A stretch of DNA of 64,000 nt from positions 47,500-111,499 of the forward strand of contig JAAXIF010000019.1 of assembly GCA_012270485.1 (NCBI GenBank), in the 5' to 3' direction. This stretch comes from Sphingobacteriales bacterium (GTDB lineage: Bacteria > Bacteroidota > Bacteroidia > Chitinophagales > Chitinophagaceae). A model generated the notes under the pieces. It saw only the letters and a program-made list of their open reading frames with translations. It did no database searches and was not told where the DNA came from. The translations under genes were made by a program, and so were the position numbers. Shown piece after piece: positions 8,967-17,472 of the stretch. Positions within the stretch are counted from its first letter, which is position 1. Every line of letters starts with the position of its first letter.

Positions 8967-9891
8967 ATTGACCGGAAGTTACCTGTAAGAAAAAGTCTTC
9001 TAATGAATGTCTGGGTTGTAAGGATAAAACGGGAATATCTAGCGCTACCAAATCTCGATGCAAATTCGGGATATGATCACGATGAAGCTTAATTAAAATT
9101 GTACTTGCCCTTCTTGGCTGAAGTGCTTGTTTCCAATTGCTTTGTACTAGTTTATTAAATGCTGATTCGTTATCTAATGTTTCCAATTCGATCAAGGTTT
9201 GAGCAGGATCAAATAATTCTGCAGCAGAACCTTCTACGAGTTTTTTCCCTTTATCAATAATCAATACCCTTGTAGCAATTTGTTCTATTTCATTCAATAG
9301 GTGTGATGAAACAAGAATGGTTTTATTCAAATCTTTACTCAAGTGTCTGATCAGATTTCTGATATCAGCAATCCCTTGTGGGTCTAGTCCATTTGTAGGT
9401 TCATCAAGAATGATCAATTTAGGGTTATGTATCAATGCTACTGCAATTCCCAATCTTTGTTTCATCCCCTGAGAGAAGGTCTTCACGATATCTTTTGCCC
9501 TGGATGCCAGACCTACCATTTCTAGCTGTTGCATCAACTGTAGATGTGTAGGTTTCAACCCACTTAATCGGGCAAACAGTTGAAGGTTATCAATGGCACT
9601 GAGGTATTTATAAACATCCGGCTTCTCGATCACTGCCCCTACTTGTCGAAGAATTTCGGTTCGATATGAATTCAAAGAGAGACCAAATAAATCGATAGAT
9701 CCGGCGGTAGGTTCTATCAGTGTTAGCAACATTCGGATGGTTGTACTTTTCCCGGCACCATTTTGACCCAAAAATCCATAAACATCCCCTTCTCGAACTG
9801 AAAAGGAAAGATCATTAACTGCTGTGAGGTTCTTAAAAGACTTGGTAAGACCTTTTACCTGTATAATTTCCTGCATTTCCATGAATAACAT
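8950..9891 (-). CDS. ABC exporter ATP-binding protein
   Basis: A 313-residue ATPase of the ABC-2 (NatA/CcmA-like) class. Walker A is GQNGAGKST at about 42-50, the signature is TFSQGMKQRLGIA and Walker B is LIILDEPTNGLDP. Past the nucleotide-binding domain there is a C-terminal extension of about 80 residues, usual in this group. In-frame ATGs at 9882 and 9876 are alternative starts (MEMQEII, MQEIIQV). It overlaps the downstream permease gene. A winged-helix regulator gene lies upstream beyond a REP-like element. Confidence 0.9.
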   Translation of the reverse strand: MLFMEMQEIIQVKGLTKSFKNLTAVNDLSFSVREGDVYGFLGQNGAGKSTTIRMLLTLIEPTAGSIDLFGLSLNSYRTEILRQVGAVIEKPDVYKYLSAIDNLQLFARLSGLKPTHLQLMQQLEMVGLASRAKDIVKTFSQGMKQRLGIAVALIHNPKLIILDEPTNGLDPQGIADIRNLIRHLSKDLNKTILVSSHLLNEIEQIATRVLIIDKGKKLVEGSAAELFDPAQTLIELETLDNESAFNKLVQSNWKQALQPRRASTILIKLHRDHIPNLHRDLVALDIPVLSLQPRHSLEDFFLQVTSGQYANTH

Positions 9892-9919
9892 CGAAGGTAC
9901 GGAGTAAGTTCATAGAAGG

Positions 9920-9951
9920 TGAAAAGTGTCCATAGGACTCCTTTGGAGAAA
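9920..9951. repeat. CTCC-NNN-GGAG element, copy 2
   Basis: Nearly the reverse complement of the copy at 2386 (one mismatch over about 32 bp), with the core CTCCTTTGGAG at 9938-9948. It lies between the ABC ATPase and the winged-helix regulator. Confidence 0.65.
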
Positions 9952-9973
9952 TGTGAAAAATGAAAGAAAAATG

Positions 9974-10267
9974 CTATTCTTTTCCCACTTGAAGGTATTG
10001 CTGCAATGCCTGAACGTAGGCTTCAAAAGCCTCAATACCTTTAGGCGTTATTTTACAGGTGGTTTGAGGGTAATTATCTTTGAATTGCTTGGTCACCTCG
10101 ATATAACCTGCTTCTTTTAGTTTTTGTACTTGTACACTAAGATTTCCGGCAGTTGCATTGGTCTTCTCACGGATAAAGGTAAATTCAGCTTCTTTCACGC
10201 CAATGAGCAGGCTCACGACTGCCAGCCGTAACTGAGAATGTAATATGGGATCGAGCTCTTTAAACAT
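9974..10267 (-). CDS. Winged-helix DNA-binding regulator
   Basis: A 97-residue single-domain regulator resembling the winged-helix family with ArsR/MarR-like topology. The core reads LRLAVVSLLIGVKEAEFTFIREKTNATAGNLSVQVQKLKEAGYIEV, a helix-turn-helix and wing, followed by CKITPKGIEAFEAYVQAL. It has no sensor domain. Its start overlaps the stop of the upstream membrane-protein gene by 8 nt, so it is coupled to two paralogous membrane proteins. It probably regulates this cluster or the ABC exporter downstream. Confidence 0.8.
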   Translation of the reverse strand: MFKELDPILHSQLRLAVVSLLIGVKEAEFTFIREKTNATAGNLSVQVQKLKEAGYIEVTKQFKDNYPQTTCKITPKGIEAFEAYVQALQQYLQVGKE

Positions 10268-10946
10268 TCGCTTGCTGTTGGGCTAGATATTTTCTTCTTA
10301 AAATGACTCCCGGGATAAACCAGCAAATCAATGCAGCAGCTCCTCCTAATAAAAAGTCATATTCAGTAATGGTAAAACAAGACCAAATGAATAAACCATA
10401 GGTAATCAATGCCCCATATAACATGGGTTTAAATTTTTTTACCATGCCGGTTACCAATGTTGGAAGTGCATAAATGAGTATAAATAAAGAGTAGATACTA
10501 GGTGTAAATGTATTTATAGGCTCATCGTGCTTTGTATTATCCAGGTAATGTTTGGTCAGTTGCCATCCTTCCAGTTGAATGAATTTATCTGTAACATCAG
10601 GAACGATCATTTGGTAGGCATTCAAACCAAAAATTGTAATACCGAATACAAGCCAAATAGCGTTCAAAGCATCGTCCTCATACTTTTTTACTTTATTCGA
10701 TTTCTTTTCTTGAATGGAAATAATAATTTGAGGAATAATGGCTCCTAATACCAGTAACCAAATATCAAAACCAATATAGAAATCATAGGTACGCTGAAAA
10801 TACGTCACCACAGATGCAATGGTAACAACTGTTCCCCACAACAGAGAACCAATACCGGTTTCATGATAGCTGCCTTTGGCCTTTTGGATCATATTCGTGA
10901 TCAGGTCAAGACTCTCCTGTTCGGTCATTTTTTTATCGTCTGCCAT
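10260..10946 (-). CDS. Multi-pass membrane protein, paralogue A
   Basis: A 228-residue protein of unknown function with about six hydrophobic segments after a short soluble N-terminus (ESLDLITNMIQKAKGSYHETGIGSLLWG). That N-terminus aligns with the next gene (ESLQLIQTMIRKTKDSVAVDSFYLLFWG), and both end in a GGAAAL/MGALAI...IPG...RRKY/RIRY pattern, so they are tandem paralogues. It overlaps the winged-helix regulator by 8 nt. Such pairs with a small regulator suggest an envelope sensing or transport unit, but no function is shown. Confidence 0.75.
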   Translation of the reverse strand: MADDKKMTEQESLDLITNMIQKAKGSYHETGIGSLLWGTVVTIASVVTYFQRTYDFYIGFDIWLLVLGAIIPQIIISIQEKKSNKVKKYEDDALNAIWLVFGITIFGLNAYQMIVPDVTDKFIQLEGWQLTKHYLDNTKHDEPINTFTPSIYSLFILIYALPTLVTGMVKKFKPMLYGALITYGLFIWSCFTITEYDFLLGGAAALICWFIPGVILRRKYLAQQQANV

Positions 10947-10949
10947 GGA

Positions 10950-11561
10950 TTAATTCTTTTTGGTGTTGTATCGGATGCGTAATAAATGTCCGGGTATGAT
11001 ATAACTGATCAAAATAGCCAGTGCTCCCATGAGTAACTGACCCGCGAAATTAAACTTTATGGAAACAGCGGCGATAATAAAATTCAAAATTCCACCGATT
11101 ACTAAAGGCTTGAAGCGTATAAGTCTACCACTTACAAAGGTTCCGATTGCATACATCAGGATATAATAAGTAAATGCAGTATTCCATGCTTCAGAAGTTA
11201 CATTGATGAACACCATTACAAAAAAGGAAATACCAATAGCAATCCACAGATAACCCAATGCCTCTTCAATATAAGTAACTGACTTTTGTTTCTTGGCTTT
11301 TCTTGAACTGTATATACCTGAAATGATCCCTCCAATAGGCATTGCCCACCAAACAAAACTATGATAGGGGTATTTAAAATAAATCATTAAAACATATTCA
11401 ACGATACAACAAATAAACACCAACCATCCCCAAAATAGCAGGTAGAAACTATCTACTGCTACCGAATCCTTTGTTTTTCGGATCATGGTTTGGATCAGTT
11501 GTAAACTCTCTTCCGGAGAGAACGACTTTTCCTGATCATTTTGGTAATCAATGTTTGACAT
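10950..11561 (-). CDS. Multi-pass membrane protein, paralogue B
   Basis: A 203-residue membrane protein of unknown function, paralogous to the neighbour 3 nt downstream. The soluble N-terminal motif EESLQLIQTMIRKTKDS is followed by about six hydrophobic segments and a basic C-terminus (LRIRYNTKKN). It overlaps the upstream membrane-protein gene by 14 nt. The run of overlapping genes from 12225 down to 9974 is one operon. Confidence 0.75.
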   Translation of the reverse strand: MSNIDYQNDQEKSFSPEESLQLIQTMIRKTKDSVAVDSFYLLFWGWLVFICCIVEYVLMIYFKYPYHSFVWWAMPIGGIISGIYSSRKAKKQKSVTYIEEALGYLWIAIGISFFVMVFINVTSEAWNTAFTYYILMYAIGTFVSGRLIRFKPLVIGGILNFIIAAVSIKFNFAGQLLMGALAILISYIIPGHLLRIRYNTKKN

Positions 11562-12225
11562 AAGTATTGTTTTTGGGTCTCGTGTATTTTCTTAGGAATA
11601 CCGTAATAAAGATACTACCGATAACAGAAGGGAGTAGCCATAATATCCATTGCATATCAATCTGCACATTCACCACCAAGAATGCTGTATAGGAAGCAAT
11701 CATGGCTCCCATCATTCTTACGATATGATTGTACATCCAAGATTGTTTAACAGTTACATTCCCAGTCAACAATCTGATATCTAAAAGAACATAGCTCATA
11801 CATATTAATCCGAATACACCTGGCACAATACTGAATGTGTTTCCGTGCAATAGACCTTTGACCGACTGGATCAATAAAAAAAAAGCAAATGAAAAACCAA
11901 ATAGAGTGATCAAATAATCGATGGGTGAAAAACTTTGTTCTTGCTGTTTAGATTTTCTTTTCAATAGTACAATTTGATAACCACTTAAGATCATATACAG
12001 TGTAAAACCACCTACCGCAAAAAGGAAAAGACTTTCATGTCCGGGAACCCAGCTTAAGATCAATGCACTGAATGATGCAATGAACATTCCCCAGAAAAAT
12101 ATTTTTCCTGATAATAAATGAGGTTTAGACCCTTTTTTTACTGATGCGGCGATAGTGCCGGCAATTAATCCGGTACTACCTCCCAAAATATGGAGTATCA
12201 ATAAAGGGGTGAATAGCTGCTCCAT
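11548..12225 (-). CDS. DUF2306-like membrane protein
   Basis: A 225-residue membrane protein with about seven hydrophobic segments. The N-terminus LLILHILGGSTGLIAGTIAASVKKGSKPHLLSGKIFFWGM, with histidines near the first membrane segment, resembles DUF2306-type predicted membrane proteins. Function unknown. It is the first gene of the overlapping operon with two paralogous membrane proteins and a winged-helix regulator. Confidence 0.7.
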   Translation of the reverse strand: MEQLFTPLLILHILGGSTGLIAGTIAASVKKGSKPHLLSGKIFFWGMFIASFSALILSWVPGHESLFLFAVGGFTLYMILSGYQIVLLKRKSKQQEQSFSPIDYLITLFGFSFAFFLLIQSVKGLLHGNTFSIVPGVFGLICMSYVLLDIRLLTGNVTVKQSWMYNHIVRMMGAMIASYTAFLVVNVQIDMQWILWLLPSVIGSIFITVFLRKYTRPKNNTYVKH

Positions 12226-12276
12226 TTTTTAAAGTTATTGGATCACCATTTTGTTTTGTGTGTATTCGTCAGAAAT

Positions 12277-12903
12277 TTACTGACATGCAGCTAACAATTT
12301 AGTTGCCTGATCCTTTCCCCATATAGGATGAAAAGCAGAAGCTGGCTTATAAGTATCATACAGCTCCAAAGATTTTTCTACCAATTTCTTAGCTACTGCT
12401 TTACCACCGCCAAAAGCTGTGGGTACATTGATCATGTATTGGGCTTCGACCAGATAAATTCTAGGATTGTTGGCGTCAGCTTTCTTTGCATCTTCAATAG
12501 CTTGCGCTGCGATAGCTCCATAGGTTTGGTAACGTGTCATACCATCTACCGTTAATTGCTGGATCGCAATCATCTGACGCATACAATACGTATCTGCATT
12601 TCTTTCCAATACTTCTGCTTTACTTAACAGGTCTTTACTTTTTTCTGCTACTTTATCTTTATCAGCTTTTGGATTCATCCAACCCGTTAGATGATTGGCA
12701 TAAGCTGCATAATAATAAGGTAGCCACTTGTCTTTCTCAGCATCAGCAATACGCTCAAAAAATGCTGAAGCCGCAGCCATATCTTCTGCTGTCTTAGCTG
12801 CACTAAATTGTTCCAATCCCTTTTGCATACCGGCTTCATACCTTGTTTGCGCAGTAAGATGTCCGGTAATGAACATGGATAAAATGATGATGATTTGTTT
12901 CAT
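12277..12903 (-). CDS. Secreted TPR-like protein
   Basis: A 208-residue exported protein with a signal peptide (MKQIIIILSMFITGHLTAQ) and an alpha-helical body with TPR-like stretches (AAASAFFERIADAEKDKWLPYYYAAYANHL, NPRIYLVEAQYMINVPTAFGGGKAVAKKLVEKSLELYD). This kind of protein is common in the Bacteroidota periplasm, without an assigned role. It lies between the membrane-protein operon and a 2TM protein on the same strand, with GATTT-type repeats upstream. Confidence 0.7.
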   Translation of the reverse strand: MKQIIIILSMFITGHLTAQTRYEAGMQKGLEQFSAAKTAEDMAAASAFFERIADAEKDKWLPYYYAAYANHLTGWMNPKADKDKVAEKSKDLLSKAEVLERNADTYCMRQMIAIQQLTVDGMTRYQTYGAIAAQAIEDAKKADANNPRIYLVEAQYMINVPTAFGGGKAVAKKLVEKSLELYDTYKPASAFHPIWGKDQATKLLAACQ

Positions 12904-12906
12904 GGT

Positions 12907-12998
12907 TTAAAGTTTGATTTCTTGATTTATGATTTTTTATCCGAAAGACTCCTGCGGAGATTTTATTTTTGACTTTTGACTTTTCACTTTTGACTTCT
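12907..12998. repeat. GATTT/GACTTTT repeats and CTCC-NNN-GGAG element, copy 3
   Basis: Three motifs adjoin: GATTT-rich units of 7-8 bp, the core CTCCTGCGGAG at 12949-12959, and four GACTTTT-type heptamers at 12971-12998. The last two heptamers lie within the 3' end of the 2TM gene and encode its SQK-stop tail. Confidence 0.65.
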
Positions 12999-13265
12999 TT
13001 CCTCTTGCTCCTTCAACTTCTCATACTCTTCCGCAGCCGTTAAAAATTTGGTGCCATGATAAGCATGAAAATATTGGAAAGCCAATCCAACACCCCATCC
13101 TAACATCACCCAGATGGGCCAGAAGTATGAGTCGATTCCTGATGTAAAAAACCAGACTCCTATTAAAAAAGCATTTACCATCAGATAGCTGAATAGACTC
13201 CATTTGAATCCGGCTCTGGCTTTTGCCATCTGCCAAAGTTGCTCATCGCGTTGTTCGTTGTTCAT
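12984..13265 (-). CDS. 2TM domain protein
   Basis: A 93-residue membrane protein with two hydrophobic segments (FKWSLFSYLMVNAFLIGVWF and FWPIWVMLGWGVGLAFQYF) flanked by charged ends, matching the 2TM domain of Bacteroidota sensor-associated proteins. The C-terminal KLKEQEERSQK and stop are encoded by GACTTTT-type repeat units, so the terminus may have been set by repeat invasion. It lies between two CTCC-NNN-GGAG elements. Function unknown. Confidence 0.75.
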   Translation of the reverse strand: MNNEQRDEQLWQMAKARAGFKWSLFSYLMVNAFLIGVWFFTSGIDSYFWPIWVMLGWGVGLAFQYFHAYHGTKFLTAAEEYEKLKEQEERSQK

Positions 13266-13271
13266 TTTATT

Positions 13272-13380
13272 AAGTTTGATTTTTAGATTTTTTGATTTCT
13301 TGATCTTTGATTTATGATTTCTTGTCCGAAGGACTCCTTCGGAGATCTTTTTGACTTTTCAATTTTGACTTTTCACTTTT
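13272..13380. repeat. GATTT/GACTTTT repeats and CTCC-NNN-GGAG element, copy 4
   Basis: GATTT-rich units, the core CTCCTTCGGAG at 13334-13344 inside a longer palindrome (CCGAAGGACTCCTTCGG), and four heptamers at 13353-13380. The arrangement is the same as at 12907-12998, so the 2TM gene sits between two copies of a composite repeat. Confidence 0.65.
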
Positions 13381-13409
13381 TTTGTGGTCTGTAGCTTGAA
13401 ACTTGTAGC

Positions 13410-15617
13410 CTATAAATTATTATTTATTGCATCCTGCCTTCTATCCACTCCCCAACTCAGAAATACACCTAAGAAGAAGAACTGTGGAGCAGGGGGTGTG
13501 ATGGCTTCTTTTCTTTGTCCGTTGTTTGAATAGTTATAACCGAATATTTGTTTGCTATTTAATACGTTGGTAACCGAACCCACAAATACCGCATATGCTT
13601 TTCCTAAGGAAGTGAGGTAATTGAAACTGAAACCCAAATTGTGATAATCGATCGTTTTACCCTGATCTGCTATGGTATACTGAGCTCCGCTCTGAACCAA
13701 GTTGTAGTAAGGGCGACCGGTAGCATAAGAATACGTGAAGTTGAATCCTGTATTGATCTTGCTGATAAAACGTTTCATCACAAATGATGCTGTATGATTG
13801 GCTGCGAATGTGGGTTGTAATTGTTTGGGATAATTGAGAAAATCACGTTTGGTATCGAGATAAGAATAACTGACCCAGTAATCCAATCCTTTGATTGTTT
13901 TTTTATCTCTCCAAAATAATTCAACCCCTTTGGCATCACCGGCTCCGGCATTATTCAACACTGGATGTGTTTTTACCAATTCATCATATTTTTTATAAAA
14001 TGCTTCTACACGAAAAGTTTGTAAAGCTGTATTTTTGATGTAGTTAGCAATAAAGTGAGTGGCTTTCGCATAACCAAAATTTGTAGTAGTATAGAGAAAA
14101 TTATTTTCGGGCTTTTGATAGAACTCACCATAAGCAATACTCATTTGTGCTCCTTTTCCTGTTTTATAGGCAAGTGATAAACGAGGAGCGATATTGGCTT
14201 TATTTATCAAAGAAGAATGTTCAAATCGTACCCCTACTTTGGCTGCCAGATCATTGGTAATATACAGATCGGCTTCTGTAAACAATGCTTTGAAATGATC
14301 AGGTAATGTTGCTTTTTGATTGTTGAATGTACTGCTGTTATAGAAATACATGTATTCACCTCCTGTTCTCAATACACTAATACCACTCAATCGTTTATCA
14401 AACACTGCTTTGATTTGTGAAAGATCTGAACGTGTTTTGATGGTAAAGTTGTTATTATCAATCCAGGGTTGTCCTGTGGTAATTTTTTGGTTTTGCTGAT
14501 TTTGAATCTGTTGTTCAATATCATTATAATCAGTGCTGTAACCCAATCCCAGATTCATTTTCCAGCCATTTCCTAAATTCTCTCTCCAACTTAAATTATT
14601 ATATACATTGATATTGTTGAGACCGAAAGCGTTCTTTAAATTAGGTTCATCAATATTTGCTCTACGCAAACCCAAATCACTAGCTCCAAAAGTTCCATAG
14701 TATTTGATCATACCACCATTTTTGGTTTTCATCCGGAAGTTGAGATCAGCGGTATGAAACTCCGGCATACGGAAATAATCGGGTTTTTGTTTTACGATGC
14801 TGAAGTAAGGAAGCAGGTTGGTATAACCATAGTTACCACCCCAAGAAGATTTTTTATTTTTTGCTACTTTCTGTAAACCTGCACCCAGAAAAACTGATGA
14901 GATAGAAGCAGATACTTCTGAACGATCAGGGATATCAATACTTTCCATGATCAATGCCGAAGACAATGCTTGTCCATATAAAGCTGAATAGCCCCCGGTA
15001 CTAAATACGGTTCCTTTGAACAAAGCCGGTGCAAAACGTCCGCGTGATGCAATATCAGGTACGCTCGCAAAAAATGGATTGTTTACTAAAGTCCCATCAA
15101 TAAATTGTTTGGCTTCATAACCGGCACCGCCGCGTACAAATAATCCTTCCTGTTCTCCTACTTGTTGTGCACCGGGTAGTGTTTTTACAACTGCAGAAAT
15201 ATCTGCATTCGCCCCACCTGTGGTATATACATCTAAAGAACTTAAAACTGTGGCTGCTCTTTTCTTATCACCTGCTTCAAAACTTCCCGCCGTAACAGTT
15301 ACAGCTTTTAATTCGCTGATTTCTTCTTTCAAAAGAAAATCAATACGAATAGGAAGAGAATCGATGTTTACTTCTTGCTCTACTGTTTTATTGCCGATGC
15401 TACTGGCAACAATGAATTGTTTGCCCTTCTCATAGGTTTTAAAAGAAAAGCTTCCGGTAGAATCTGAAACCGTTCCATCATAAGAACCTTTGACAACAAT
15501 ATTGGCTCCCGCTAGAATACGACCTTTTTGATCTTTCACAGAACCTGTCACCTTAATCTGTGCCTGAACCCCGCTGATCAACAGTGTTACGATCAAACTT
15601 ATTATCCATTTTTTCAT
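13410..15617 (-). CDS. TonB-dependent receptor with carboxypeptidase-like N-terminal domain
   Basis: A 735-residue outer-membrane receptor. After a signal peptide (KKWIISLIVTLLISGVQAQ) comes a carboxypeptidase regulatory-like domain (VTGSVKDQKGRILAGANIVVKG), then a plug domain (GGANADISAVVKTLPGAQQVGEQEGLFVRGGAGYEAKQFIDG) and a beta-barrel. It imports a large substrate using TonB energy; the substrate is not evident. It has no SusD partner, so it is not a classic SusCD pair. It is shorter than SusC proteins. It lies alone between the 2TM gene and a divergently regulated HxlR/pirin pair. Confidence 0.88.
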   Translation of the reverse strand: MKKWIISLIVTLLISGVQAQIKVTGSVKDQKGRILAGANIVVKGSYDGTVSDSTGSFSFKTYEKGKQFIVASSIGNKTVEQEVNIDSLPIRIDFLLKEEISELKAVTVTAGSFEAGDKKRAATVLSSLDVYTTGGANADISAVVKTLPGAQQVGEQEGLFVRGGAGYEAKQFIDGTLVNNPFFASVPDIASRGRFAPALFKGTVFSTGGYSALYGQALSSALIMESIDIPDRSEVSASISSVFLGAGLQKVAKNKKSSWGGNYGYTNLLPYFSIVKQKPDYFRMPEFHTADLNFRMKTKNGGMIKYYGTFGASDLGLRRANIDEPNLKNAFGLNNINVYNNLSWRENLGNGWKMNLGLGYSTDYNDIEQQIQNQQNQKITTGQPWIDNNNFTIKTRSDLSQIKAVFDKRLSGISVLRTGGEYMYFYNSSTFNNQKATLPDHFKALFTEADLYITNDLAAKVGVRFEHSSLINKANIAPRLSLAYKTGKGAQMSIAYGEFYQKPENNFLYTTTNFGYAKATHFIANYIKNTALQTFRVEAFYKKYDELVKTHPVLNNAGAGDAKGVELFWRDKKTIKGLDYWVSYSYLDTKRDFLNYPKQLQPTFAANHTASFVMKRFISKINTGFNFTYSYATGRPYYNLVQSGAQYTIADQGKTIDYHNLGFSFNYLTSLGKAYAVFVGSVTNVLNSKQIFGYNYSNNGQRKEAITPPAPQFFFLGVFLSWGVDRRQDAINNNL

Positions 15618-15739
15618 TACTCAGTTGTTTTGATAGGACAAACATAGAATAGTTTATTTTATAAACCAAATTATAAAAAGAACTTTTTTATCAAAAAAAT
15701 AATGGATTGATAATCAATGCTTTTAGTATGATTAACAGA

Positions 15740-16063
15740 TCAGAGATGCTCTAAAGCCCATTTTTGAATGGCTGAAAAAACCGGTTTTAGGTTCTTACCC
15801 ATAGGGGTCAATGTATATTCCACGGTCGGAGGAACCGTCGCGTAAGCAGTTCGCTGTATAATACCATTTGCTTCCAATGCTTTTAACTCTTTCACCAACA
15901 TGCGGGTATTGATACCTGCTATGGATCTTTCTAGTTCCTTGAATCTTTTTGTACCATCCATGAGAGAATAAAGTATAGCAAATGCCCATTTCCCTCCAAT
16001 CAGTTCCAGTGTAGTTCTTACAGGACAAACATTTAATTTCTTAACATTTTTTTTCGTTGCCAT
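15740..16063 (-). CDS. HxlR family transcriptional regulator
   Basis: A 107-residue winged-helix regulator. The family signature is clear: CPVRTTLELIGGKWAFAILYSLMDGTKRFKELERSIAGINTRMLVKELKALEANGIIQR. The single N-terminal cysteine in NVCPV is common in thiol- or aldehyde-sensing members such as HypR or YodB. It is divergent from the pirin gene across a 132-nt gap, a typical layout for a regulator and its target. Confidence 0.93.
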   Translation of the reverse strand: MATKKNVKKLNVCPVRTTLELIGGKWAFAILYSLMDGTKRFKELERSIAGINTRMLVKELKALEANGIIQRTAYATVPPTVEYTLTPMGKNLKPVFSAIQKWALEHL

Positions 16064-16126
16064 AATCTCTTGTTTTTCAGTTATGCTTTACTTCGTGTTA
16101 GTACTGTACACTGGTGTAACTACTTT

Positions 16127-16134
16127 CAAATGTA
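16127..16134 (-). promoter_or_regulatory. Possible -7 box of the HxlR gene
   Basis: The minus strand reads TACATTTG, matching TAnnTTTG, about 65 nt upstream of the hxlR start and within the divergent gap to pirin. No well-spaced TTG is seen. Confidence 0.35.
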
Positions 16135-16195
16135 AAGTAATAGGATCATATTTGTTATTCAGATAAAAACATTGATCCAATTTAATCATTAGACT

Positions 16196-17038
16196 ATGGC
16201 ACAGCTTATCAAAAAAGTGATACAGAACACACAACTCAATTTTACGAATGACTTTCCCGGATTACGCGGTGTGAATATCATGGCCAAGGATTTTGCCATT
16301 GAACCTTTTCTTGTATTCACAGAGTTTACAATGGATCAACCGGTATTTGGTCCTCACCCACATGCGGGTATTTCAGTCATGACTTATCTGTTGCCCGATA
16401 GCAAAGGAAGCTTTATCAATCGTGACAGTAATGGTGATTTCAGTACCATTGAACCCGGAGGTCTACATATTACCCAAGCAGGGAGTGGCATTCATCATGA
16501 TGAATTTCCATCAAAAACAGGAGTTGAAACACATGGCTTTCAAATATGGATCAATCATAAAGAAGATCAACGCATGATAAATCCTAAAGCTATGCACGCA
16601 AACGCATCAGAGATCATTCAAGTTCAATCAGAAGATGCGATCATAAGTCTGATTCATGGAAAGTTTAACCACAAAGTTTCTTCCTATCAAATGGTTACTG
16701 ATATCACATTATTACACGTATTTCTACAGCCTGAAAAATCCCTGCAATTGCCTTCTCAGGAAATGGCTTTTTTGTATGGCTTGAAAGGAACGGGTATTAC
16801 AGATCAACAAATTATCAACCAACAACGATTGATCAATTATGATACAGAAGGAAATACGATTGAAGTAACAGCGGGAAAAGAAGGACTTGAATTTATGTTT
16901 GGAACAGGTATTCCACTCAAAGAAAACATAATTTATGGAGGTCCTTTTGTAATGACAACTGCTGCTCAAATGCAAGAAACAAGAAAACGTTATGCAGAGG
17001 GCAACATGGGACACCTCGATACTTATTCTACGAAGTAA
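16196..17038 (+). CDS. Pirin family protein
   Basis: A 280-residue bicupin protein. The N-terminal cupin carries the metal ligands in FGPHPHAGISVMTYLL and GIHHDEF, with the conserved PGGLHITQAGSGIHH run. Bacterial pirins can act as quercetinase-like dioxygenases or redox-related regulators. The C-terminal half is the second cupin, ending in RKRYAEGNMGHLDTY. It is divergent from an HxlR regulator that may control it, and is followed by a perfect hairpin terminator. Confidence 0.92.
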   Translation: MAQLIKKVIQNTQLNFTNDFPGLRGVNIMAKDFAIEPFLVFTEFTMDQPVFGPHPHAGISVMTYLLPDSKGSFINRDSNGDFSTIEPGGLHITQAGSGIHHDEFPSKTGVETHGFQIWINHKEDQRMINPKAMHANASEIIQVQSEDAIISLIHGKFNHKVSSYQMVTDITLLHVFLQPEKSLQLPSQEMAFLYGLKGTGITDQQIINQQRLINYDTEGNTIEVTAGKEGLEFMFGTGIPLKENIIYGGPFVMTTAAQMQETRKRYAEGNMGHLDTYSTK

Positions 17039-17040
17039 AT

Positions 17041-17075
17041 TAAACAGAGCTGAAAATGAATCTCAGCTCTGTTTA
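17041..17075. terminator. Bidirectional terminator between pirin and DoxX
   Basis: A perfect 13-bp stem (17041-17053 with 17063-17075) lies between the convergent pirin and DoxX genes, with A/T-rich flanks on both sides. Confidence 0.8.
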
Positions 17076-17084
17076 AAACTAATA

Positions 17085-17453
17085 CTATTGAATAAACCGA
17101 TCTTTTGCAAATGCCTTCGCATACATTAACAAAGCTCCAATAACCATGATATTCCTAAAAATATTCAACATATCATTACTGCTTTCCGCAGCCCTAGGAA
17201 TATGAATCAGGAAGATCATCAACAATACATACAAAGCCATCAGTAAAGAAGCCAACTGGTCGTATTTACCGATTAAACAACTCACAATAAAAGCGGTGAT
17301 CAGCACGCCGGTTGCATAATTCAAAAAAAGTCTTCCGGGAAAAAAAGAGGGTATCATATCAGCACCCACTTGTGGTAATCCGAAATGAAGTCCGGTATAT
17401 AACAGGAACGACAGAACAAACAGCCATTTACCTGTTGCCAATACTTTTTGCAT
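17085..17453 (-). CDS. DoxX-like small membrane protein
   Basis: A 122-residue protein with four hydrophobic segments and the DoxX-like layout. The first segment is KWLFVLSFLLYTGLHFG, followed by a long loop with FFPGRLFLNY. Its molecular function is not established in most bacteria. It lies 19 nt downstream of a YCII-type gene on the same strand. Together with the upstream Crp-type regulator these small genes resemble a stress-related accessory cluster. Confidence 0.7.
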   Translation of the reverse strand: MQKVLATGKWLFVLSFLLYTGLHFGLPQVGADMIPSFFPGRLFLNYATGVLITAFIVSCLIGKYDQLASLLMALYVLLMIFLIHIPRAAESSNDMLNIFRNIMVIGALLMYAKAFAKDRFIQ

Positions 17454-17472
17454 ATGATGTGTATTTAGCGGT

